From: UMGS1370 sp963557065
Lineage (GTDB): Bacteria; Bacillota; Clostridia; Lachnospirales; Lachnospiraceae
Reading direction: 5' to 3'
Length of the DNA: 14,644 nt
NCBI GenBank assembly: GCA_963557065.1
Contig: CAUWCT010000072.1
Location: 1-14,644 of the forward strand
Shown: one piece after another, positions 7,309 through 14,340 of the stretch
Layout of the letters: every line of letters starts with the position of its first letter
Numbering within the stretch: position 1 is the stretch's first letter
The notes under the pieces: model-generated
Database searches by the model: none
What the model was told of the DNA's origin: nothing
What the model saw: only the letters and a program-made list of their open reading frames with translations
Program-made: the position numbers and the translations under genes

Positions 7309-10300
7309 ATGCCAGAGACAAATGAAACTTATCAGCCGTTGACTTTTGATGCAATTAAAATCGGCCTGGCTTCTCCGGAAAAGATTTTGGAGTGGTCCCA
7401 TGGCGAGGTGAAAAAGCCGGAGACTATTAACTACAGAACTTTAAAGCCGGAAAAAGACGGCCTGTTCTGCGAGAGAATCTTTGGACCCACCAAGGACTGG
7501 GAGTGTCACTGCGGCAAGTATAAAAAGATTCGTTATAAAGGCGTTATCTGTGACCGCTGCGGTGTAGAGGTAACGAAAGCAAGCGTTCGTAGAGAGCGGG
7601 TAGGCCATATTGCCCTGGCCGCTCCCGTATCCCATATCTGGTACTTTAAGGGAATCCCCAGCCGTATGGGACTGATTCTGGACATTTCCCCAAGAACATT
7701 GGAGAAAGTTCTGTACTTTGCATCTTATATCGTATTGGATCCAGGTCAGACCAGCCTTCAGTACAAGCAGGTCCTGTCTGAGAAAGAATACAGAGAAGAG
7801 ATTGATAAATATGGCTACGGCGCATTCCGCGCAGGGATGGGTGCCGAGGCCATTCAGGAAATTCTGCAGGCCATTGATTTGGAAAAAGATTCTGCAGATT
7901 TAAGAAAGCAGTTAAAAGAATCTACTGGTCAGAAGCGGGCGCGTATTATCAAGCGCCTGGAAGTAGTAGAAGCATTCCGCAACTCTGGCAACAAGCCAGA
8001 GTGGATGATTATGACCGTGATTCCGGTAATTCCTCCGGATATCCGTCCAATGGTACAGTTAGACGGCGGCCGTTTTGCAACTTCTGACTTAAACGACTTA
8101 TATAGAAGAATTATCAACCGCAACAACCGTCTGGCACGTCTTCTGGAGCTTGGCGCTCCGGACATCATTGTCCGCAACGAGAAGCGTATGCTTCAGGAAG
8201 CAGTAGATGCCCTGATTGACAACGGCCGCCGTGGAAGACCAGTAACCGGCCCAGGCAACCGTGCATTAAAGTCCTTATCCGATATGTTAAAGGGTAAGCA
8301 GGGACGTTTCCGTCAGAACCTGTTAGGTAAGCGTGTTGACTACTCCGGACGTTCCGTTATCGTAGTAGGACCAGAATTAAAGATTTACCAGTGCGGTCTT
8401 CCAAAGGAAATGGCAATCGAGCTGTTTAAGCCATTCGTTATGAAAGAGCTGGTTTCCAATGGAACTGCCCACAACATTAAAAATGCAAAGAAGATGGTTG
8501 AGCGTCTGCAGCCAGAGGTCTGGGACGTATTAGAGGATGTAATTAAAGAGCATCCGGTTATGTTAAACCGTGCTCCGACCCTGCACCGTCTGGGTATCCA
8601 GGCATTTGAGCCGATCCTGGTAGAAGGTAAGGCAATTAAGCTGCATCCATTGGTTTGTACTGCATTTAACGCAGACTTTGACGGTGACCAGATGGCAGTT
8701 CATCTGCCGTTGTCTGTAGAAGCACAGGCAGAGTGCCGTTTCATGCTGCTTTCTCCAAACAACCTGTTAAAGCCGTCTGATGGTGGTCCAGTAGCCGTTC
8801 CTTCCCAGGATATGGTTCTTGGTATCTACTATCTGACCCAGGAAAGACCTGGCGCAGCAGGCGAAGGCATGATGTTCAAGAGCGTTAACGAGGCGATTCT
8901 GGCTTATGAAAACAAGGCTGTTACCCTGCACTCCAGAGTAAAGGTAAGAGTCCAGAAGACCATGCCGGACGGCACTGTAAAGTCCGGAATCGTAGAGTCT
9001 ACAGTAGGCCGTTTCATCTTCAATGAAATCGTACCTCAGGATTTAGGATTCGTAGACAGAAGCATCGAAGGCAACGAACTGCTGCTGGAAGTTGACTTCC
9101 ATGTCGGCAAAAAGCAGTTAAAGCAGATTCTGGAAAAGGTTATCAACGTACATGGCGCAACCCAGACCGCGGTAACTCTGGATGATATTAAGGCAATCGG
9201 CTACAAGTATTCTACCAGAGCAGCTATGACGGTATCCATTTCCGACATGACCGTACCAGCATCTAAGAAGCAGTTAATTGCAGATGCACAGGCAACGGTT
9301 GATAAGATTGCAAAGAACTTCCGTCGTGGTTTAATCACAGAGGAAGAGCGTTATAAAGAAGTAATCGAAACCTGGAAGAATACGGACGACCAGTTGACTC
9401 ACGATCTGCTGACCGGACTGGATAAGTACAACAACATCTACATGATGGCTGACTCCGGTGCGCGTGGTTCTGATAAGCAGATTAAGCAGTTAGCAGGTAT
9501 GCGTGGATTGATGGCCGATACAACCGGACACACCATCGAGCTGCCGATTAAGTCCAACTTCCGTGAAGGTCTGGACGTACTGGAGTACTTCATCTCCGCT
9601 CATGGTGCGCGTAAAGGTCTGTCCGATACCGCACTTCGTACCGCGGACTCTGGTTACCTGACCAGACGTCTGGTAGACGTTTCCCAGGACTTGATTGTCC
9701 GCGAGACAGACTGCTGCGAAGGCAAAGAGATTCCATTCATGGAAATCAAGGCATTCACAGATGGACAGGAAACCATCGAGAGTCTGGAAGAGCGTCTGAC
9801 CGGCCGTTACATTGCAGAAACCATTACCGATCCGGATACTGGAGAAGTAGTAGTAAAAGCAAACCATATGTGTACGCCAAAGCGTGCTGCAGCCGTTATG
9901 AAGGTATTAAAGAAACTGGGCAGAGACTCTGTTAAGATTCGTACCGTATTAAGCTGTAAGTCCCACATTGGTGTATGTGCAAAGTGTTACGGCGCCAACA
10001 TGGCAACCGGACAGCCTGTACAGGTAGGCGAAGCAGTTGGTATCATTGCAGCCCAGTCTATCGGTGAGCCTGGTACACAGCTTACCATGCGTACCTTCCA
10101 TACCGGCGGCGTTGCGGGCGGCGATATTACCCAGGGTCTTCCTCGTGTCGAGGAGCTTTTCGAGGCACGTAAGCCGAAGGGACTTGCAATTATCTCCGAA
10201 TTTGGCGGCGTAGTTGCAATCAAAGATACCAAGAAGAAACGTGAAATTACGATCACAGACAATGAGACTGGCAACTCCAAGACCTATCTGATTCCTTACG

Positions 10301-10953
10301 GTTCCAGAATTAAGGTTCAGGACGGCCAGGTACTGGAAGCCGGTGACGAGCTGACAGAAGGTAGCGTAAATCCGCACGACATCTTAAAGATTAAGGGCGT
10401 TCGTGCCGTACAGGATTATATGCTTCAGGAAGTACAGCGTGTATACCGTCTCCAGGGTGTAGAAATCAACGACAAGCACGTTGAGATGATTGTTCGTCAG
10501 ATGTTAAAGAAGATCAAGATCGAGGAAAGCGGCGACAGCGATGTGCTGCCAGGCGTATCCATGGACGTCCTGGACTTCAACGACATGAATGAAAAGCTGA
10601 TTGCAGAAGGCAAAAAGCCGGCAGAAGGCAAGCAGGTTATGCTGGGTATCACCAAGGCATCTCTGGCAACCGATTCCTTCTTATCTGCAGCATCCTTCCA
10701 GGAGACTACCAAGGTTCTGACCGAGGCAGCCATCAACGGCAAGGTTGATAAGCTGATTGGCTTAAAGGAGAACGTAATCATCGGTAAGCTGATTCCTGCC
10801 GGAACCGGTATGAAGCGCTACCGCGATGTTCACTTAAGCACAGATCTGGAAAATGGAGAAACTCCATTAGACGAAAGCGAAATCCTTCAGCCCATTAATA
10901 TCCAGCCGGAGGATGCAGAAGAAGTGTTGAACTTTGAGGAAGATGACATCTAA
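7309..10953 (+). CDS. rpoC: RNA polymerase beta' subunit
   Basis: This is the catalytic beta' subunit of RNA polymerase. It has 1214 residues, the compact Firmicute form without the large insertion found in proteobacteria. The N-terminal zinc-binding region has C66, C68, C81 and C84. NADFDGDQ at 454-461 supplies the three aspartates (D456, D458, D460) that hold the catalytic Mg2+. A second zinc site uses C802 or C803 with C883, C890 and C893. The trigger loop TMRTFHTGG lies at about 926-934. The start is set by the GGAGGGAG that immediately follows the rpoB stop, so the two subunits are made from one message. A strong hairpin terminator follows within 30 bases, and no rpsL or other ribosomal gene is attached. 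Confidence 0.99.
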   Translation: MPETNETYQPLTFDAIKIGLASPEKILEWSHGEVKKPETINYRTLKPEKDGLFCERIFGPTKDWECHCGKYKKIRYKGVICDRCGVEVTKASVRRERVGHIALAAPVSHIWYFKGIPSRMGLILDISPRTLEKVLYFASYIVLDPGQTSLQYKQVLSEKEYREEIDKYGYGAFRAGMGAEAIQEILQAIDLEKDSADLRKQLKESTGQKRARIIKRLEVVEAFRNSGNKPEWMIMTVIPVIPPDIRPMVQLDGGRFATSDLNDLYRRIINRNNRLARLLELGAPDIIVRNEKRMLQEAVDALIDNGRRGRPVTGPGNRALKSLSDMLKGKQGRFRQNLLGKRVDYSGRSVIVVGPELKIYQCGLPKEMAIELFKPFVMKELVSNGTAHNIKNAKKMVERLQPEVWDVLEDVIKEHPVMLNRAPTLHRLGIQAFEPILVEGKAIKLHPLVCTAFNADFDGDQMAVHLPLSVEAQAECRFMLLSPNNLLKPSDGGPVAVPSQDMVLGIYYLTQERPGAAGEGMMFKSVNEAILAYENKAVTLHSRVKVRVQKTMPDGTVKSGIVESTVGRFIFNEIVPQDLGFVDRSIEGNELLLEVDFHVGKKQLKQILEKVINVHGATQTAVTLDDIKAIGYKYSTRAAMTVSISDMTVPASKKQLIADAQATVDKIAKNFRRGLITEEERYKEVIETWKNTDDQLTHDLLTGLDKYNNIYMMADSGARGSDKQIKQLAGMRGLMADTTGHTIELPIKSNFREGLDVLEYFISAHGARKGLSDTALRTADSGYLTRRLVDVSQDLIVRETDCCEGKEIPFMEIKAFTDGQETIESLEERLTGRYIAETITDPDTGEVVVKANHMCTPKRAAAVMKVLKKLGRDSVKIRTVLSCKSHIGVCAKCYGANMATGQPVQVGEAVGIIAAQSIGEPGTQLTMRTFHTGGVAGGDITQGLPRVEELFEARKPKGLAIISEFGGVVAIKDTKKKREITITDNETGNSKTYLIPYGSRIKVQDGQVLEAGDELTEGSVNPHDILKIKGVRAVQDYMLQEVQRVYRLQGVEINDKHVEMIVRQMLKKIKIEESGDSDVLPGVSMDVLDFNDMNEKLIAEGKKPAEGKQVMLGITKASLATDSFLSAASFQETTKVLTEAAINGKVDKLIGLKENVIIGKLIPAGTGMKRYRDVHLSTDLENGETPLDESEILQPINIQPEDAEEVLNFEEDDI

Positions 10954-10981
10954 AAACAGCACCATCTAAATCATTTACAGC

Positions 10982-11034
10982 AAAAAAGCTGGCATCTTAC
11001 AGAAAGTAAACCTCTGTGAAATGCCAGCTTTTTT
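10982..11034. terminator. Strong bidirectional terminator after rpoC
   Basis: Arms 10982-11002 and 11014-11034 are complementary over 21 bases with one mismatch and one wobble, around an 11-base loop. The stem ends in six A on the left and six T on the right, so it works on either strand. It separates rpoC from the convergent choline-binding-type gene, whose stop is eight bases away. Confidence 0.93.
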
Positions 11035-11042
11035 GAATTGTA

Positions 11043-12122
11043 TCAATTATCTTTTTTCGGCCCGGTCGTTAAAAAAGGAACCAACTCATCACTGTTATAG
11101 TGGTTATTATTGTTTCCACTGGAAGGATTGCTGGGAGTTGTGGTGCCAGGAGCAGAGTTTGAACTTCCTGGTGCGTTGAAATTTACATCCGATCCTCCAG
11201 GACCTCCGCTGCTGGAAGAGCCAGGGCCTCCTGTAGAGACATTTCCATTTCCTGCAGGAGGCGTATTTTGACTGCCTACATTCTGACATACACCATTGGC
11301 AGCAAAGGTATACGTGACTCCATTGAGAGTGAGAGAAGTATTTGCATACATCTGCCCATTTGAAGGATTTAAGTAAAAATACTGTCCGTTAATTTGAATC
11401 CATCCAGTAGCCATATGTCCGGATTCATTAAAATAATAGTAAGCATTGTCAATCAGAGTCCATCCCTGCGCCATCTTACCAGTAGAAACATCCAGATAAT
11501 AGCGGTTTGTACCATCGGTCTGCCATCCGGTCAGCATACGTCCGTCAGTGTTCAGACAATAGTAAGAATCATTCACCTGCTGCCATCCGGTAGCCATTTT
11601 TCCGCTGGAAACAAAGTAATACCATTGACCGCCGATTTGATTCCAGTTGTTTACTACGCATCGGCCATCTTCCCGGAAATAGTACCAGGCATTGTCCATT
11701 TGCCGCCAGCCAGTGGCCATACTGCCGTCACCCTTCAGATAATAATAGTCATAGCCACTATTATTCCGGATTTTTAACCACCCGGTTACCATGACGCCAG
11801 TGGTATCATAAAGATAGTACCATTTATTATCAACCTGCTGCCATCCGGTAGCCATCAGGCCGTTTGCCTTAAAATAGTACCATTTGCCATCAATTTGTTT
11901 CCAGCCGCGGGTCATCAGACCGGAAGAAAGATCCATATAATAATATCCGTCGCTGGTATGAATCCATCCTTTGTGAATGGAACCATTATCTTCGATATAG
12001 GTATAATTGCCGTTATTGTTGTTCCAACCATACGTAACAGCCAAAGTCTCCTGCGCCGAAGTTAAAGTTAAAACTCCTGTCAGTCCGGCTGCGGCAAAAA
12101 ACGGTATTAGGTGTCGCCTCAT
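11043..12122 (-). CDS. Secreted choline/cell-wall-binding repeat protein
   Basis: This is a 359-residue exported protein. Residues 1 to about 28 are a signal peptide: MRRH, a hydrophobic core, then possible cleavage after TSA (23) or TLA (28). Residues of about 32-281 are twelve units of 20-24 residues of the CW_binding_1 type. Most begin with GW, contain WYYF or YYY near position 9-12, and end GxMxT. Units 6, 7, 11 and 12 deviate, and the last has lost its Trp. Residues of about 282-359 are a Gly/Ser/Pro/Asn-rich, probably disordered tail. No hydrolase or other catalytic domain is present, unlike many pneumococcal choline-binding proteins. Such repeats bind phosphocholine or, in other clostridial proteins, glucans. 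Choline is favoured here because the gene upstream makes activated phosphocholine. AAGGAGGG (complement of 12128-12135) supports the start. Confidence 0.9.
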   Translation of the reverse strand: MRRHLIPFFAAAGLTGVLTLTSAQETLAVTYGWNNNNGNYTYIEDNGSIHKGWIHTSDGYYYMDLSSGLMTRGWKQIDGKWYYFKANGLMATGWQQVDNKWYYLYDTTGVMVTGWLKIRNNSGYDYYYLKGDGSMATGWRQMDNAWYYFREDGRCVVNNWNQIGGQWYYFVSSGKMATGWQQVNDSYYCLNTDGRMLTGWQTDGTNRYYLDVSTGKMAQGWTLIDNAYYYFNESGHMATGWIQINGQYFYLNPSNGQMYANTSLTLNGVTYTFAANGVCQNVGSQNTPPAGNGNVSTGGPGSSSSGGPGGSDVNFNAPGSSNSAPGTTTPSNPSSGNNNNHYNSDELVPFLTTGPKKDN

Positions 12123-12183
12123 AAGTGCCCTCCTTACTAAGCATTTTCATAGGTAAACCTTAGATAAATGCAGTTCTTTTATC

Positions 12184-12192
12184 AGTATAACA
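12184..12192 (-). promoter_or_regulatory. Extended -10 promoter of the repeat-protein gene
   Basis: On the minus strand TGTTATACT reads as an extended -10, with TATACT at the complement of 12184-12189 and TG at 12191-12192. No good -35 is seen at 16-18 bases, so it may rely on the extended -10 or on an activator. The leader to the ATG would be about 55 bases. Confidence 0.55.
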
Positions 12193-12245
12193 TAAAATAG
12201 GAAAAAACGCCTAACATTTTCCTTACATTTTTTACAGAATATCAT

Positions 12246-12392
12246 AACAGTTCAGCCGTGCGAAGATTTGGGCAGGAATAGACGTTGAAAATTTGTTTTC
12301 ATAAGAATTTTCCTGCCTAAATCTTCATAGGGCAGCCCCCCAACGCTGCTTGTCCGCCACAAGCGGGCAAGAAGATGCATGGTTGAACTGTT
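12246..12392 (-). repeat. 147-bp structured repeat, copy 2
   Basis: This is the inverted second copy of the element at 2015-2161. It aligns without gaps over all 147 bases, with about 116 identities by hand count. Read on the minus strand it keeps the outer inverted repeat (12377-12392 with 12246-12261), hairpin 1 (12346-12374) and hairpin 2 (12262-12326). Hairpin 2 pairs better here than in copy 1. Its first two bases form the last two bases of the stop codon of the lic fusion gene. Its other end is about 55 bases upstream of the promoter of the repeat-protein gene. The flanks acagaatatcat (12234-12245) and acagaatgtcgg (12393-12404) are similar, like an aged target-site duplication. As with copy 1, it lies between two co-directional genes in the same orientation relative to transcription. 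Confidence 0.87.
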
Positions 12393-14241
12393 ACAGAATG
12401 TCGGCAATAATTTTACGGTAGCAGGTTTTGGCGTAGCGGTACATAATAATCGTATATTCACCAAATTCCTGACCAATATTGGACTTGTACACAGCCCACA
12501 AGGCCCATAAGAATCCGCCCAATGCCATATAAGAGTAAAAGATTAGCTGCTCCCTGACAGAAGGTTCCCTCTCCAGATAAAAGCACAGCAGTTCATAGGC
12601 CTGCTCTAAAGTATAATAAGAATAAATTGCACACATTGCCACATCAATTAGAGGATCACACATACCTGAATATTCCCAGTCAATCAGCCGGATACTGCCG
12701 TCTGGAAGAAACAGGAAGTTGTCGGCAACGCTGTCAATATGGCAGAGTACCTTTTCACTTCTTTGTTTGGGCAGAAGATTTAAAAGTTCGCTCATCCATT
12801 CCGATACAGTTTCATAGTCGTCAAAAGGAATGGAACCATATTTGAGACAAAGATTTTCATAAAAATGAATTCGCTCATGGATGTCAAACTCATGATTTAC
12901 GTGGATACTGCAGTGATGAAGACGTCTTAGAAGAGCCATACACTGCTTCATTTCTTCTGGATTTGTCGGATCGGCATTGTGGGAACCCTCATAATATTCA
13001 GAAATTTTGTATCCCGTATCTCCATTAAAATAGATGATGTTTTCTGTGATCTCCAGGGAGGCAACGGCATCATAACTGTCTTTTTCCTGTTTTCGGTTAA
13101 TCAAAAGTTCCGTTCCCGGTCCGGGAATCCGGCAGAGATAGTGCTTTTTATGGACCTCAAACAGAAAGGACTGATTGGTCATTCCGGCTTTCAGGCAGCG
13201 GATATTGCGGATTTCAGATTCCGGAATATCGAAAACCTGAGAGACCAGTTCCATTGCTTTATTATCGGATTTACTCTGGTACTTGGGATCAAAAAGGCGC
13301 AGTTCTTCCAGATTTTCAAATTCATAGACCTGGTTATCCGGCTGACAATTAACAGACATATCCAAAACCGTTTCAGGAGATTTGGAAGAAAGAAATTCAG
13401 GAAGAGGAAGCCCTGCATTTACAATTCGTTGTCTTGCATCGCCGGAAAGGATGTCTGCATACACCTGTTCCCAATAAAATTGCTCGGTTCCTCCGATTTT
13501 GTAATAGGATTCCAAGACAGGTAAAAACTGTTTGGAAAAGGTTTTGGAAAAGAAAGCAGGCCCGTACATGACCCAGCTGTCATGCCCTCCGATACTGGTT
13601 CCTGTAATGTGTCCCTTCTTATTAAAAGAGAGACACCACTCTGATGTAAGGCCATTCATAAATACAGAAGAATACCAGCCGAAGCACTCATAGGTATGAA
13701 ACATATTGTCCCGCATCCAGTTATCAGAAGATAATAGATAAACATTGCGGTTTTGAAGAACATTTTTCGCACGATATACGGTGGCTAACGTATTTTTACA
13801 GGAGTATTCCGGATTATATAGAAGCTTTACATCATATTTATCAATGAGATATTCAAATTTTTCTTTCAAATATCCCACAACAATGGTGATATCAGTAATC
13901 CCGACCGCATGCAGCTGCTTAATCTGCCGTTCAATCATTCTCTCACCAAATACTTCTAATAGTCCTTTAGGTGTTTCAAAAGTAAGGGGGACAAAACGGG
14001 AACCGAAACCAGCAGCGATAATCAGGGCAGCATCTACCCGAAACTGTTTCATAAACTCCATTCCAAAAGAGGTTAGTTGATAATTCCCCTCAGGGCTGGT
14101 AGTCAGGTAGGAATGCGCAGTGCATTCTTTGATGAGAGTGTTGACGGATCCAAGAGAGATTTCTAAAATAGAAGCAATCTCTCTCTGGGTGGCATTCGGA
14201 TGTTCCAAAATGCAGCGGCATAATAATCCATAACGATTCAT
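12391..14241 (-). CDS. HTH - phosphocholine cytidylyltransferase - choline kinase fusion (LicC-LicA type)
   Basis: This is a predicted cytoplasmic protein of 616 residues with three parts. Residues of about 1-65 form a winged helix-turn-helix (TQREIASILEISLGSVNTL as the HTH core). Residues of about 70-310 form a nucleotidyltransferase like LicC, with the glycine-rich loop LIIAAGFGSRFVPLT (73-87), TPKGLL with K92, and SSDNW with D173. Residues of about 335-600 form a LicA-like choline kinase, with CHIDSVADNFL (H501, D503, N508) as the catalytic loop and LIDWEYSG (D521) as the metal site. It should phosphorylate choline and couple it to CTP, giving CDP-choline for surface decoration. The start at 14241 has AAAGGA eight bases upstream, while an in-frame ATG at 14271 has none. 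LicC-LicA fusions are known, for example in treponemes. The exact substrate (choline or another aminoalcohol) is inferred. Confidence 0.85.
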   Translation of the reverse strand: MNRYGLLCRCILEHPNATQREIASILEISLGSVNTLIKECTAHSYLTTSPEGNYQLTSFGMEFMKQFRVDAALIIAAGFGSRFVPLTFETPKGLLEVFGERMIERQIKQLHAVGITDITIVVGYLKEKFEYLIDKYDVKLLYNPEYSCKNTLATVYRAKNVLQNRNVYLLSSDNWMRDNMFHTYECFGWYSSVFMNGLTSEWCLSFNKKGHITGTSIGGHDSWVMYGPAFFSKTFSKQFLPVLESYYKIGGTEQFYWEQVYADILSGDARQRIVNAGLPLPEFLSSKSPETVLDMSVNCQPDNQVYEFENLEELRLFDPKYQSKSDNKAMELVSQVFDIPESEIRNIRCLKAGMTNQSFLFEVHKKHYLCRIPGPGTELLINRKQEKDSYDAVASLEITENIIYFNGDTGYKISEYYEGSHNADPTNPEEMKQCMALLRRLHHCSIHVNHEFDIHERIHFYENLCLKYGSIPFDDYETVSEWMSELLNLLPKQRSEKVLCHIDSVADNFLFLPDGSIRLIDWEYSGMCDPLIDVAMCAIYSYYTLEQAYELLCFYLEREPSVREQLIFYSYMALGGFLWALWAVYKSNIGQEFGEYTIIMYRYAKTCYRKIIADIL

Positions 14242-14273
14242 ATAGAAAATCCTTTCTGCTATTTTTGACATAA

Positions 14274-14317
14274 ATAATGTTCAGAAAAAATAAAATAATA
14301 AATAATATGAACATTAT
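14274..14317. promoter_or_regulatory. Candidate operator: 10-bp inverted repeat around the lic start site
   Basis: ATAATGTTCA (14274-14283) and its exact reverse complement TGAACATTAT (14308-14317) are separated by 24 AT-only or nearly AT-only bases. One half overlaps the -10 of the lic promoter and the other lies about 25-30 bases into the leader. This placement suits repression, possibly by the gene's own HTH domain. That link is an inference. Confidence 0.55.
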
Positions 14318-14340
14318 ATCATAAAAACCTTAAAAGACAA
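14313..14340 (-). promoter_or_regulatory. Promoter of the lic fusion gene
   Basis: On the minus strand there is TTGTCT (complement of 14335-14340), a 16-base spacer and TATAAT (complement of 14313-14318), with TGA directly before the -10 as an extended -10. The start site should be near 14306, giving a leader of about 65 bases before the ATG at 14241. Confidence 0.78.

Noticed and set aside
11394..11777. 127-codon open frame on the plus strand inside the repeat-protein gene
   Set aside because: It arises from the repetitive codon pattern of the binding repeats read backwards and has no start signal.
11160..12030. CRISPR-like or tandem DNA repeat array
   Set aside because: The periodicity of about 60 bases is the coding of protein repeats, varies between units, and lacks identical repeats with unique spacers.
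12252..12476. 74-codon open frame on the minus strand across the second 147-bp repeat
   Set aside because: It overlaps the end of the lic gene in another frame and runs through the hairpins. It is not preserved in the first copy of the repeat.
12979..13524. 181-codon open frame on the plus strand inside the lic fusion gene
   Set aside because: It is fully antisense to a gene with clear motifs, has no ribosome binding site, and its Phe/Ile/Arg-rich product matches no family I know.
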